Assembly (NCBI RefSeq): GCF_011682055.1
Contig: NZ_JAAQOM010000004.1
Location: 320,653-384,652 of the forward strand
Direction: 5' to 3'
Length of the DNA stretch: 64,000 bases
Source: Telluria antibiotica
Lineage (GTDB): Bacteria; Pseudomonadota; Gammaproteobacteria; Burkholderiales; Burkholderiaceae_D
Shown here: piece by piece, positions 54,945-63,778 of the stretch
How the letters are laid out: the number at the start of each line of letters is the position of its first letter
Numbering within the stretch: position 1 is the stretch's first letter
Translations under genes and position numbers: made by a program
The notes under the pieces: generated by a model
Databases searched by the model: none
What the model was told of the DNA's origin: nothing
Seen by the model: the letters and a program-made list of their open reading frames with translations, nothing else

Positions 54945-57032
54945 ATGACGACCGAAACGACCAATCCCCTCCTCGACTTTTCGGGCCTGCCCCGCTTCGA
55001 CCTGATCCGTCCCGAGCACGTGACGCCCGCGATCGAGCAGCTGATCGCGGAAGCGCGCACCGCCGTGACCACGGCCGAGGCGCCCGCGGACGGCCCGGTC
55101 ACGTGGGACAACTTCGTCGTCCCGCTCGAGGAAGCGACGGAGCGCCTGGGCCGCGCCTGGGGCATCGTCAACCACCTGAACCACGTGATGGACACGCCCG
55201 AGCTGCGTGCCACCTACAACGAGAACCAGCCGAAGATCACCGAGTTCTGGACGGAGCTGGGCCAGAACGAGGCGCTGTTCGACAAATACAAGCAGTTGCG
55301 CGCGAGCGCCGACTTCGCGAACCTGACGCCGGCCCGCAAGCGCATCGTCGAGAACGCGCTGCGCGACTTCCGCCTGGGCGGCGCCGAGCTGCCGGAAAAG
55401 CAGAAGGAACGCTTCGCCGATATCCAGGAAGAGCAGGCCAAGCTGTCCACGCGCTTCTCGGAAAACGTGCTGGACGCGACCAACGACTATAAATTGCTCG
55501 TCACCGACGAAGCCGACCTGTCCGGCCTGCCGGACGACGTGAAGGCCGCCGCGCGCGCCGCGGCGGAGCGCGACGGCAAGACGGGCTGGCAATTCAGCCT
55601 GCACTTCCCCTCGTATTTCCCGATCCTGCAATTCGCCGACAAGCGCGAGCTGCGCGAACAGATCTACCGCGCCAACGCCACCAAGGCGTCCGAGATGGGC
55701 GCCGTGTTCTCCGAGCTGGAGAAATGGGACAACACGGGCAATATCGCCCAGTTGCTGAAGCTGCGCGATGAAGAGGCCAAGCTGCTCGACTTCCAGAGCT
55801 TCGCGCACGTCTCCCTGGAACCGAAGATGGCCGAGACGCCGGAACACGTGATCGAGTTCCTGGAAGACCTCGCGCGCCGCGCGCGCCCGTACGCCGAGAA
55901 GGACCTGGCCGAGTTGCGCGCGTTCGCGAAGGACGAACTCGGGATCGCCGACATGCAAGCCTGGGACGTCGCGTACGCATCGGAAAAGCTGCGCGAAAAG
56001 CGCTACGCGTTCTCCGCGCAGGAAGTGAAGGAATACTTCCCGGAGCCCAAGGTCGTCGCCGGCCTGTTCGGCCTGATCTCGACACTGTTCGACGTGACGA
56101 TCGCCCCGGACGATGCGCCCGTCTGGCATCCGGACGTGCGCTTCTATCGCATCGAAAAGAACGGCCAGCTGATCGGACAATTCTATCTCGACCTGTATGC
56201 GCGGCCGGGCAAGGGCCAGGGCGCGTGGATGGACGATGCGCGCGGCCGTCGCCTGACGACGGGCGGCATCGTGCAGACGCCGATCGCGTACCTGACCTGC
56301 AACTTCACGCCGCCCGCTGAAGTCGACGGCAAACTGCAGCCGTCGCTGTTCACGCACGACGAAGTGACGACCTTGTTCCACGAATTCGGCCACGGCCTGC
56401 ACCACATGCTGACGGAAGTCGACGAGCTGTCCGTCTCGGGCATCTCGGGCGTCGAATGGGATGCCGTCGAGCTGCCGTCGCAATTCATGGAAAACTTCTG
56501 CTGGGAGTGGGACGTCCTGCAAGGCATGACGGCGCACGTCAAGACGGGCGAGCCGCTGCCGCGCGCGCTGTACGACAAGATGCTCGCGGCGAAGAACTTC
56601 CAGTCAGGGATGCAGACGCTGCGCCAGGTCGAGTTCTCGCTGATCGACATGCACCTGCACTACGACTTCGACCCGACCAGCCAGAAGACGGTGCAGGACC
56701 TCGTCGACGAGGTGCGCACGAAGTTCTCCGTGCTGATTCCGCCGTCGTTCAACCGCTTCCAGCATTCGTTCGGCCACATCTTCGCGGGCGGTTACGCGGC
56801 CGGCTACTACAGCTACAAATGGGCCGAGGTGCTGTCGGCGGATGCCTATGCCGCGTTCGAGGAAGCCGTCGAAGTGGGCGGCGGATCGCTTCTCGACGAG
56901 ACGGGCAAGCGCTTCCACCGCGAGATCCTGGCAGTGGGCGGTTCGCGCCCGGCGCTCGAATCGTTCAAGGCCTTCCGCGGCCGCGAGCCCAAGATCGACG
57001 CGCTGCTGCGCCACAACGGGATGCAGTCCTGA
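54945..57032 (+). CDS. prlC: Oligopeptidase A (M3 family)
   Basis: 695 residues. The M3 zinc motif is FHEFGHGLHHML (about 476-487), with the third ligand Glu in VEWDAVELPSQFMENF about 30 residues later. The cytosolic oligopeptidase A pattern (NPLLDFSGLPRFDLIRPEHV at the start) separates it from Dcp. It degrades peptides and cleaved signal peptides. An AAAGGA site precedes ATG 54945. The DUF4124-glutaredoxin gene follows after 13 bases and may be co-transcribed. Confidence 0.95.
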   Translation: MTTETTNPLLDFSGLPRFDLIRPEHVTPAIEQLIAEARTAVTTAEAPADGPVTWDNFVVPLEEATERLGRAWGIVNHLNHVMDTPELRATYNENQPKITEFWTELGQNEALFDKYKQLRASADFANLTPARKRIVENALRDFRLGGAELPEKQKERFADIQEEQAKLSTRFSENVLDATNDYKLLVTDEADLSGLPDDVKAAARAAAERDGKTGWQFSLHFPSYFPILQFADKRELREQIYRANATKASEMGAVFSELEKWDNTGNIAQLLKLRDEEAKLLDFQSFAHVSLEPKMAETPEHVIEFLEDLARRARPYAEKDLAELRAFAKDELGIADMQAWDVAYASEKLREKRYAFSAQEVKEYFPEPKVVAGLFGLISTLFDVTIAPDDAPVWHPDVRFYRIEKNGQLIGQFYLDLYARPGKGQGAWMDDARGRRLTTGGIVQTPIAYLTCNFTPPAEVDGKLQPSLFTHDEVTTLFHEFGHGLHHMLTEVDELSVSGISGVEWDAVELPSQFMENFCWEWDVLQGMTAHVKTGEPLPRALYDKMLAAKNFQSGMQTLRQVEFSLIDMHLHYDFDPTSQKTVQDLVDEVRTKFSVLIPPSFNRFQHSFGHIFAGGYAAGYYSYKWAEVLSADAYAAFEEAVEVGGGSLLDETGKRFHREILAVGGSRPALESFKAFRGREPKIDALLRHNGMQS

Positions 57033-57045
57033 ACGCACGACGGCA

Positions 57046-57723
57046 ATGAAACGGATGCACGCAGCAGGTGAACGGAAACGGCGCGCGCGCCTGTGCGCCG
57101 CGCTGCTCGTCCTCGCCGCCAGCGCCGCCGCCGCGCAGGGCCAGGTGTACAAGTGGAAGGACGCCGCCGGCGTCATCCACTACAGCGACACGCCGCCGCC
57201 GGCGGGCCAGGCCAAGGTGCTGCGTCCGGACAACCAGCCGGCCGTGGCGCCCGCGCTGCCGTACGAACTGGCGCGTGCCGTGCGCAATCACCCCGTCACC
57301 TTGTACACGACGACGCGCTGCGGTGCCTGCGACCGGGGCCGCGCCCTGCTGCGTGCACGCGGCATCCCGTTCGCGGAAAAGACCGTGACCACGGCCGAAG
57401 ACCAGCAACAGTTGCACCGCATCGGCGGCAAGGACGAGCTGCCGCTGCTCGTCGTCGGCAGCCGCCAGGTGACGGGCTTTGCCGCCGACACGTGGAACGA
57501 AGCGCTCGATTCGGCATCGTATCCGCGCAAGACGATGCTGCCGCCCGGTTACCAGACCGGCACCGCCGAAGCGGCCGCGCCGGCCACCCTGCCCGCACCG
57601 CCGCCGCGTGAGCAACCCGCGCCCGCGCCCGATGCGGCCGCGGCGCAGGCGGAGCGGCAACAGCCGCGCCAGCCGCCCAAGCCGCCGGTGCCGAAGCCGG
57701 CCAAGCCGGATTTCCAGTTTTGA
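57046..57723 (+). CDS. Exported DUF4124-glutaredoxin fusion protein
   Basis: 225 residues. A signal peptide with a long charged front (MKRMHAAGERKRRARLCAAL) is followed by a DUF4124 domain (QVYKWKDAAGVIHYSDTPPP, about 33-52) and a glutaredoxin domain (about 85-155) with the redox pair in TTRCGACDRGRALLRARGIP and the cis-Pro in ELPLLVVG. The C-terminus is a Pro/Ala-rich tail. If exported, the CGAC centre would act on disulfides in the periplasm. It follows prlC by 13 bases and precedes holC. Confidence 0.85.
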   Translation: MKRMHAAGERKRRARLCAALLVLAASAAAAQGQVYKWKDAAGVIHYSDTPPPAGQAKVLRPDNQPAVAPALPYELARAVRNHPVTLYTTTRCGACDRGRALLRARGIPFAEKTVTTAEDQQQLHRIGGKDELPLLVVGSRQVTGFAADTWNEALDSASYPRKTMLPPGYQTGTAEAAAPATLPAPPPREQPAPAPDAAAAQAERQQPRQPPKPPVPKPAKPDFQF

Positions 57724-57736
57724 TGACCCGACTGCC

Positions 57737-58162
57737 ATGACCCGGATCGACTTCCACACCAACATCCCCGACAAGCTCAGCTACGTGTGCCGCCTCGCGC
57801 GCAAGGCGTACGCGGCGCGCGCAAAGCTCGTCCTGCTGGCCGACAGCCCGGCCCAGGCCGAGGCCCTGAACGAGGCGCTGTGGACCTTGTCCGGCACCGA
57901 CTTCATCCCGCACGTGATGGCCGGCGATCCGCTGGCGCCGGAGACGCCCGTCATCGTCACGGCCGACGAGAACGCCGAACTGCCGCACCGCGACATGCTC
58001 GTGAACCTGACGCGCCGCACGCCGGCCGGGTTCGACCGGTTCGCGCGCGTGTTCGAGATCATCTCGACGGACGAGGAAGACGCCGCCGCCGGCCGCGCGC
58101 GCTACGTCGCGTACAAGAAGCAGTCGTACGAATTGACGCACTTCGTGGCGGGCCAGTCATGA
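57737..58162 (+). CDS. holC: DNA polymerase III chi subunit
   Basis: 141 residues matching HolC: RIDFHTNIPDKLSYVCRLAR at the start, LVLLADSPAQAEALNEALW and the C-terminal SYELTHF. Chi links the clamp loader to single-strand binding protein. ATG 57737 is the first start of the domain. Its stop overlaps the next ORF (ATGA at 58159-58162), so the two are translationally coupled. Confidence 0.9.
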   Translation: MTRIDFHTNIPDKLSYVCRLARKAYAARAKLVLLADSPAQAEALNEALWTLSGTDFIPHVMAGDPLAPETPVIVTADENAELPHRDMLVNLTRRTPAGFDRFARVFEIISTDEEDAAAGRARYVAYKKQSYELTHFVAGQS

Positions 58163-58533
58163 GCGACATTCCCTTCAACGACGAAAGCATTCCCGTCCTG
58201 ACCGAGGTCGTGGCCGAGACGGCGCCGCCCGCGCCGGCGCCCGAAGCGCCCGCCCCGCAGGCGGACACCCGGGCCGACACCGCGCCGCGGGAGCTCGACG
58301 ACGAGGCCTGGCGCGCACTCGAGGAACGCCTCGTCGCGCGCGTGCTCGACCGCCTGCAGGACCGCGTGGAGCTGGTGCTGGAAGACCAGGTCCGTAGCGG
58401 CATGGCACCCGTGCTCGACGCCGTCGTGACGCGGCTGGCGACGGAACTCCGCGACGGGTTGCAGGTGACGGTCGAGCAGGTCGTCACGCGCGCCGTCGCG
58501 CAGGAGCTGGCGCACCTGCGCACGCGCGGCTGA
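58159..58533 (+). CDS. Hypothetical protein coupled to holC
   Basis: 124 residues. A Pro/Ala/Glu-rich N-terminal half is followed by a helical, charged C-terminal half (LEERLVARVLDRLQDRVELV, LEDQVRSGMAPVL), which may form a coiled coil. No signal peptide, cysteine or known motif. It overlaps the holC stop by four bases and so is made with HolC. A gene of this size and composition behind holC is common in the relatives I know, but its role is not known. Confidence 0.7.
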   Translation: MSDIPFNDESIPVLTEVVAETAPPAPAPEAPAPQADTRADTAPRELDDEAWRALEERLVARVLDRLQDRVELVLEDQVRSGMAPVLDAVVTRLATELRDGLQVTVEQVVTRAVAQELAHLRTRG

Positions 58534-58693
58534 GCGCACCGTTCGGCGCACCATTTGGGAACCTGCCGCGCCATCGGTGTGCAGCGCCAAATCTCTCATC
58601 CGGAACGCTTTGCGCCGGCAGCAAATTAAGGTAACTTTGCGTTGCGCAATAACGTGCGGCGATACCAGCTGCCCTATTCTTCCTGGAGAGAAC

Positions 58694-59830
58694 ATGCAGG
58701 TCACTACGAAACTCATCCCCTTCGCCATCGCCCTCGCCTTCGCGGGTACGGCCGGCGCGCAGCAGGTCGTCAAGATCGGCCACGTGGCGCCGATTTCCGG
58801 CCCCAGCGCGCACCTCGGCAAGGACAACGAGAACGCCGCGCGCATGGCGATCGACGAGCTCAACGCGAAAGGCTTCACGCTGAACGGCAAGAAGGCCACG
58901 CTGCAGCTGATTTCCGAAGACGACGGCGCCGATCCCAAGCAGGGCACGGCGGTGGCGCAGAAACTCGTCGACGCCAAGGTGAACGGCGTCATCGGCCACC
59001 TGAATTCCGGCACGACGGTGCCCGCGTCGAAGATCTACAACGATGCCGGCATCGTGCAGATCTCGCCAGCCACGACGGCGCCCGTCTACACGCGCCAGCA
59101 CTTCCCCGGCGCGTTCCGCGTCGTCGCCAGCGACGCCAAGCTGGGCAGCACGCTGAGCAAGTATGCGATCGACACGCTGCACGCGAAGAACATCGCCATC
59201 ATCGACGACCGTACCACCTACGGCCAGGGCGTGGCGGACGAATTCGCGAAGGGCCTCAAGAAGCCGGGCATCAAGGTCGTGGGCCGCGAATTCACGAGCG
59301 CGACGGCCACCGACTACACGGCGATCCTCACCTCGATCAAGGCGAAGAAACCGGACCTGGTCTTCTTCGGCGGCATGGACTCCGTCGCGGGCCCGATGCT
59401 CAAGCAGCTGAAGGCCCTCGGCATCAACGCCGTGTTCATGGGCGGCGACGGCATGTGCACGGACGCGCTGGGCCGCCTCGCAGGCGACGGCCTCGGCGAG
59501 AACCATGTGTATTGCGCGGAAGCGGGCGGCGTCAAGGGCCCGCAGGAAAAGGTGATGGACGACTTCCGCGCGCGCTACAAGCAGAAGTTCAACATGGACG
59601 TGCAGCTGTACGCGCCGTACGTCTACGACTCCGTGATGGTGATGGCGAAGGCCATGCACGACGCCGGCTCGGCCGATCCGGCCAAGTACCTGCCGGTCCT
59701 CAAGAACATCCGCTACGAAGGCGTGACGGGCACGATCCAGTTCGATGCCAACGGCGACATCAAGGACGGCGCGCTGACGCTGTTCACGTACCGGGGCGGC
59801 AAGCGCACGAAGCTGGACGTGATCCGCTAA
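58694..59830 (+). CDS. Branched-chain amino acid ABC transporter substrate-binding protein
   Basis: 378 residues from MQVTTKLIPFAIALAFAGTA at 58694. The ligand-binding fold of the LivK/LivJ family is clear: VVKIGHVAPISGPSAHLGKD, EDDGADPKQGTAVAQKLVDA, NGVIGHLNSGTTVPASKIYN and DSVMVMAKAMHDAGS. It binds leucine, isoleucine or valine, or possibly an amide, in the periplasm. The permease and ATPase genes (livHMGF) are not in the window, so it stands apart. A REP-like repeat and a bidirectional terminator follow. Confidence 0.92.
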   Translation: MQVTTKLIPFAIALAFAGTAGAQQVVKIGHVAPISGPSAHLGKDNENAARMAIDELNAKGFTLNGKKATLQLISEDDGADPKQGTAVAQKLVDAKVNGVIGHLNSGTTVPASKIYNDAGIVQISPATTAPVYTRQHFPGAFRVVASDAKLGSTLSKYAIDTLHAKNIAIIDDRTTYGQGVADEFAKGLKKPGIKVVGREFTSATATDYTAILTSIKAKKPDLVFFGGMDSVAGPMLKQLKALGINAVFMGGDGMCTDALGRLAGDGLGENHVYCAEAGGVKGPQEKVMDDFRARYKQKFNMDVQLYAPYVYDSVMVMAKAMHDAGSADPAKYLPVLKNIRYEGVTGTIQFDANGDIKDGALTLFTYRGGKRTKLDVIR

Positions 59831-59853
59831 GCGGAACGTCATCCGCCGATCAT

Positions 59854-59949
59854 GTAGGGTGGGCACCCCGTGCCCACGCGTACGTGTGCGAAACGCCGGC
59901 TTCCGCGTGGGCTCGTGATCGATGCCCCGCATCGATCACCCCACCCTAC
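59854..59949. repeat. REP-like palindrome, copy C, after the LivK-like gene
   Basis: Left arm 59854-59880 begins GTAGGGTGGGCACCCC, as in copy A; right arm 59904-59949 ends in CCACCCTAC but has an extra internal ATCGAT-type hairpin (GTGATCGATGCCCCGCATCG). It is a longer, partly rearranged member of the family. Confidence 0.75.
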
Positions 59950-59988
59950 AAAAAAGCGCGCCTGCTACTGCAAGGCGCGCTTTCCTTT
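59950..59988. terminator. Bidirectional terminator between the LivK-like and cytochrome c genes
   Basis: AAAGCGCGCC pairs with GGCGCGCTTT (59953-59962 and 59974-59983). A-run to the left and TTTCCTTTT to the right can end transcripts on both strands. Confidence 0.85.
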
Positions 59989-60002
59989 TGAGACAGCAGA
60001 AA

Positions 60003-60317
60003 TTATTTCTGCGCCAGCACCCACTTCACGAGCGTATGGGCTTCCGCTTCGCTGACTTGCGGGTTGGCCGGCATCGGCACCGGACCCCAGACGCCCGAGC
60101 CGCCCTTCATGACCTTCTGGACCAGCTTGCCTTCAGCATCCTTCTGGCCTGCGTATTTGGCGGCGACGTCCTTGTACGCCGGGCCCACCAGCTTGGTCTG
60201 CACGGCGTGGCACGCCAGGCAGTTCTTCGATTTCGCCAGCGCGGCGGCGTCCTGCGCGAACGCGCTGGTCGATGCGACGGCAGCGACAGCAACAAACAAC
60301 ATCAGGGAACGTTTCAT
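60003..60317 (-). CDS. Class I cytochrome c (c551/c552 type)
   Basis: 104 residues with a signal peptide (MKRSLMLFVAVAAVASTSAF), haem motif CLACH (about 33-37) and the axial Met in GPVPMPANP (about 81). The size and KNCLACHAVQTKLVGPAYKD are typical of small periplasmic electron carriers. The partner oxidase or reductase is not in the window. It converges with the LivK-like gene across a bidirectional terminator. Confidence 0.94.
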   Translation of the reverse strand: MKRSLMLFVAVAAVASTSAFAQDAAALAKSKNCLACHAVQTKLVGPAYKDVAAKYAGQKDAEGKLVQKVMKGGSGVWGPVPMPANPQVSEAEAHTLVKWVLAQK

Positions 60318-60512
60318 CAGTTTATCTCCAGTTGGGGCGTTTCTAATAATTCGATTCTATCGTGTTTCCCCGCCTGTGGCGGCGTGGACATATTCGGTAA
60401 CGGCTGATACATATTTCCGTTGACGGGATGGCAGGAATCCGTTGTTTCACGGCATCATTGCGGTAACATGGCCTTGGAAAGCAACGCCCAAGCAATACCC
60501 AAAGGAATCGCC

Positions 60513-60737
60513 ATGCCCCTCATCCTCTTGATCCTCGCCCTCGTCGTCCTGCGCTACTTCGAGGTCTGGCGCTTCGCCGAACTGTCCTGGTGGTGGATAG
60601 TCGGCCTGATGGTCGTCGCCTTCATCTGGTTCGAATTCATCGAAAAGATGCTGGGACTCGACAAGCGCAAGGCCCACGACCTCGACGAGAAGCGCCGCAA
60701 GGACCGCGTGAAGCAGAGCTTCGGAAAGCGCAAATGA
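60513..60737 (+). CDS. Small Trp-rich membrane protein (TIGR04438 type)
   Basis: 74 residues from MPLILLILALVVLRYFEVWR at 60513, with AAAGGA seven bases upstream; an earlier frame from 60420 has no ribosome site. A first helix and a second tryptophan-rich helix (LSWWWIVGLMVVAFIWFEFI) are followed by a very basic tail (DLDEKRRKDRVKQSFGKRK). The family is restricted mainly to beta-proteobacteria and has no known function. It stands alone. Confidence 0.85.
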   Translation: MPLILLILALVVLRYFEVWRFAELSWWWIVGLMVVAFIWFEFIEKMLGLDKRKAHDLDEKRRKDRVKQSFGKRK

Positions 60738-60816
60738 TGCGCCCGGCAGCTTAGCACGTCCCCTTCGTGATCGGACATGCCAGCCGCCGTATAGCGCCTG
60801 TTCCAAACGCGTATGC

Positions 60817-61034
60817 AAATTCGGGGTCAGAGCACTTTCTGCTGAAAATTCGGGGTCAGAGCACTTTTTCGTACAATGGTGCTCGCGCTTCCAACACCGT
60901 CCAATTCACCGTACCGCGGTAACAGTTCGCGATGACGGTACGGCCGGAGCGCGTGACGAAGTGCCTCCAGAATATTGCGCAAAAATCCGCTCTGACCCCG
61001 AATTTACAAAAAATCGTGCTCTGACCCCGAACTT
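60817..61034. repeat. Inverted-pair repeat element (218 bp)
   Basis: On the left, one 22-base unit (core TTCGGGGTCAGAGCAC) occurs twice in direct order at 60817-60838 and 60846-60867. On the right, two inverted copies lie at 60989-61005 and 61016-61034 (core GCTCTGACCCCGAA). The middle of about 120 bases has no full gene. The motif resembles ends that often flank REP-associated transposase genes in this family, but no transposase is present, so it may be a non-autonomous remnant. The wider gap 60738-61087 holds nothing else I can identify. Confidence 0.65.
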
Positions 61035-61087
61035 GGGCCGCGAGCTTGCGAACCTGTAGCGTCTGTTCGCCGCGCGTAGGAAACCGT

Positions 61088-62773
61088 TCAGCAGGTGACG
61101 GCACCCTTGCTGGCCGGCTGCGCCAGTGCGGCGAACTTGGCCAGCACGCCGCTGGTATAGCGCGGCGCCGGGCGCACCCAGGCCGCGCGGCGGCGCGCGA
61201 TCTCGTCGGCCGGGACGTTCAGCTGGATCAGCTGGCGGTGCGCGTCGATCGTGATCGAATCGCCTTCCTGCACGAGCGCGATCGTGCCGCCCTCGAACGC
61301 TTCCGGCGCCACGTGTCCCACGACCATGCCCCAGGTGCCGCCGGAAAACCGCCCGTCCGTGATCAGCCCGACGGATTCGCCCAGCCCCTTGCCGATCAAT
61401 GCCGCCGTCGGCGCCAGCATCTCCGGCATGCCGGGACCGCCGCGCGGCCCCAGGTAGCGCAGCACGAGCACGTCGCCCGGGTTGATCCGGTTGGCGAGGA
61501 TCGTGTCCATCGCGCTGTACTCGTCGTCGAACACGCGCGCGGGCCCCGTGATCACGGGATTCTTGAGGCCCGTGATCTTCGCGACGCAGCCTTCCGGCGA
61601 CAGGTTGCCCTTCAGGATCGCGAGGTGCCCTTCCTTGTACAGCGCGCGGTCCAACGGACGGATGACGTCCTGCCCGGCCGGCGGCGCGGACGGCACGTGC
61701 TCCAGTTCCTCGGCCAGCGTGCGTCCGGTGATGGTGATGCAATCGCCGTGCAGGAGGCCCGCATCCAGCAGCAGCTTCATGACCTGCGGGATGCCGCCCG
61801 CGCGGTGCAGGTCCGTCGCGACGTACTCGCCCGACGGTTTCAGGTTGCAGATCACGGGCACCTTGCGGCGGATCGTCTCGAAATCGTCGATGGTCCACTC
61901 CACGTCCGCCGCGTGCGCGATGGCGAGGTAGTGCAGCACGGCGTTCGTCGAGCCGCCGGTCGCCATGATCACGGCGACGGCGTTCTCGATCGATTGTCGC
62001 GTGATGATGTCGCGCGGCTTCAGGTCGCGCTTGACGGCGTCCACGAGCACGCGCGCGGACTGCGCGGCCGATGCCGTTTTCTCGTCGTCCGGATTGGCCA
62101 TCGTCGACGAGTACAGCAGCGACATGCCGAGCGCCTCGAACGACGACGACATCGTGTTCGCCGTGTACATGCCGCCGCACGAGCCGGACGACGGACAGGC
62201 GTTGCGCTCGATGCCGTCGAAATCCTCCTGGGTCATGCGCCCCGCCGTGAATTCGCCCACGGCTTCGAAGGCCGACACGATCGTGAGGTCCTTGCCCTTC
62301 CAGTGCCCCGGCTTGATGGTGCCGCCGTACACGTAGATGCCGGGGACGTTCGTGCGCGCCAGCGCGATCATCCCGCCCGGCATGTTCTTGTCGCAGCCGC
62401 CGATGACGACGACGCCGTCCATCCACTGGCCGTTGACGCACGTCTCGATGCAGTCCGCGATCACCTCGCGCGAGATCAGCGAGAACTTCATGCCCTCCGT
62501 GCCCATCGACATGCCGTCGGAGATCGTCGGCGTGCCGAACACCTGCGGATTGGCGCCCGCGTCGCGGATCGTGGCGATGGCGGCGTCGGCCAGCTTCTGC
62601 AAGCCGGCATTGCACGGCGTGATCGTGGAATGGCCGTTGGCGACGCCGATCATCGGCTTGTCGAAGTCCGCCTTTTGATAACCCATCGCGTAGTACATCG
62701 AACGGTTCGGGCTGCGGGCGACGCCTTCGGTCACGTGGCGGGAGCGGCGGTTGTAGCGCGCTGGGTCGGACAT
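61088..62773 (-). CDS. ilvD: Dihydroxy-acid dehydratase
   Basis: 561 residues from [20 protein letters not shown] at 62773; a frame to 62905 adds 44 unrelated residues. The iron-sulfur cysteines are in NAGLQ-type segment [20 protein letters not shown] and [15 protein letters not shown], the three-cysteine set of the IlvD/EDD family. The end [20 protein letters not shown] is typical of the shorter form near 560 residues. It makes the 2-keto acids of valine and isoleucine synthesis. It is divergent from a LysR gene across 116 bases, which may control it. Confidence 0.96.
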   Translation of the reverse strand: MSDPARYNRRSRHVTEGVARSPNRSMYYAMGYQKADFDKPMIGVANGHSTITPCNAGLQKLADAAIATIRDAGANPQVFGTPTISDGMSMGTEGMKFSLISREVIADCIETCVNGQWMDGVVVIGGCDKNMPGGMIALARTNVPGIYVYGGTIKPGHWKGKDLTIVSAFEAVGEFTAGRMTQEDFDGIERNACPSSGSCGGMYTANTMSSSFEALGMSLLYSSTMANPDDEKTASAAQSARVLVDAVKRDLKPRDIITRQSIENAVAVIMATGGSTNAVLHYLAIAHAADVEWTIDDFETIRRKVPVICNLKPSGEYVATDLHRAGGIPQVMKLLLDAGLLHGDCITITGRTLAEELEHVPSAPPAGQDVIRPLDRALYKEGHLAILKGNLSPEGCVAKITGLKNPVITGPARVFDDEYSAMDTILANRINPGDVLVLRYLGPRGGPGMPEMLAPTAALIGKGLGESVGLITDGRFSGGTWGMVVGHVAPEAFEGGTIALVQEGDSITIDAHRQLIQLNVPADEIARRRAAWVRPAPRYTSGVLAKFAALAQPASKGAVTC

Positions 62774-62889
62774 GGTCGGCTCCTGATGGGACGATTTTTC
62801 CAGCATGCCGCGAGGAGCCGTCCGCGTCAAATGGGCCGTCACGCGTGCTTCTGATATGCTGCGCGAATCACAGCCATGCCACCCATACG

Positions 62890-63777
62890 ATGAACATAGA
62901 AACACGCCAGCTGCGCTACTTCGTCACCGTGGCCGAGGAATTGCACTTCGGCCGCGCCGCGGCGCGCCTGCACATGACGCAGCCGCCGCTGTCGCAGGCG
63001 ATCGCCGCGCTGGAAGATGGCCTCGGCACGGCGCTGTTCCTGCGCAATCGCCGCACGGTCGCGCTGACGCCGGCCGGCAGCGCCCTGCTTCCGGAAGCCC
63101 GCCGCATCCTCCTCGAGGCCGCGCTGCTGCCCGACCTGGCGCGCCGCGCCGCGACCGGGGAGACGGGACGGCTGGCGCTCGCGTTCATCACATCGGCCGA
63201 CTACAGCGTGCTGCCGCCTTTCCTGCGCCGCTACAGCGAGCGCTATCCGGGCGTGCAGCTGTCGCTGCAGGAAGCGACGTCGGACGTGCAGATCGACGAG
63301 CTGCTGCGCGGCCGCATCGATGCGGGCCTCCTCATTCCGCCGCTGCCCGAGCGCGCGCGCGCGGCGCTCGACTACATGAAGGTCCTGGACGAGCCGCTGA
63401 TCCTGTGCGCGCCCGCGGGCCTGCTACGCAAGAAGGGCCCCGTCGCGCTGCGCAACCTGCCCCATCTGCCGTTGATCATTTTTCCGCGCGAGATCTCGCC
63501 CGCGCTGCACGATGCCATCCTGTCGTGCTTCCGTGCGGCCGGCATCACGCCCGCCATCGGCCAGCAGGCGATCCAGATGCAGACCATCGTCAGCCTCGTC
63601 TCGGCGGGCATGGGGTTGGCACTTGTGCCACAATCCGTGTCGAACCTGATGCGCCCGGGCGTAGAATACCGTGCCCTCGCCGATCCGACCCCGCTGGTCG
63701 AAACCGGCATCGCATGGCGCCGCGATAACGCGTCGCCCGTGCTGCAGGGCTTCCTGGAACTATTGAGGACTATTTAA
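62890..63777 (+). CDS. LysR family transcriptional regulator
   Basis: 295 residues from [20 protein letters not shown] at 62890; an earlier frame start at 62845 is outside the domain. The HTH lies at about 5-62 ([20 protein letters not shown]), followed by the effector domain (about 90-290: [20 protein letters not shown]). The sequence is of the CatM/BenM-like group, but the effector is not clear. It is divergent from ilvD, and its stop is directly followed by lgt with one base between. Confidence 0.92.
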   Translation: MNIETRQLRYFVTVAEELHFGRAAARLHMTQPPLSQAIAALEDGLGTALFLRNRRTVALTPAGSALLPEARRILLEAALLPDLARRAATGETGRLALAFITSADYSVLPPFLRRYSERYPGVQLSLQEATSDVQIDELLRGRIDAGLLIPPLPERARAALDYMKVLDEPLILCAPAGLLRKKGPVALRNLPHLPLIIFPREISPALHDAILSCFRAAGITPAIGQQAIQMQTIVSLVSAGMGLALVPQSVSNLMRPGVEYRALADPTPLVETGIAWRRDNASPVLQGFLELLRTI

Positions 63778-63778
63778 C

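Noticed and set aside
60856..61104. An 82-residue minus-strand frame across the inverted-pair repeat.
   Set aside because: It consists of repeat sequence and its flanks, and no family is recognisable.
62805..63728. A second plus-strand frame of 307 residues over the LysR gene.
   Set aside because: Arg/Ala-rich shadow. The LysR helix-turn-helix and effector domain are in the frame that starts at 62890.
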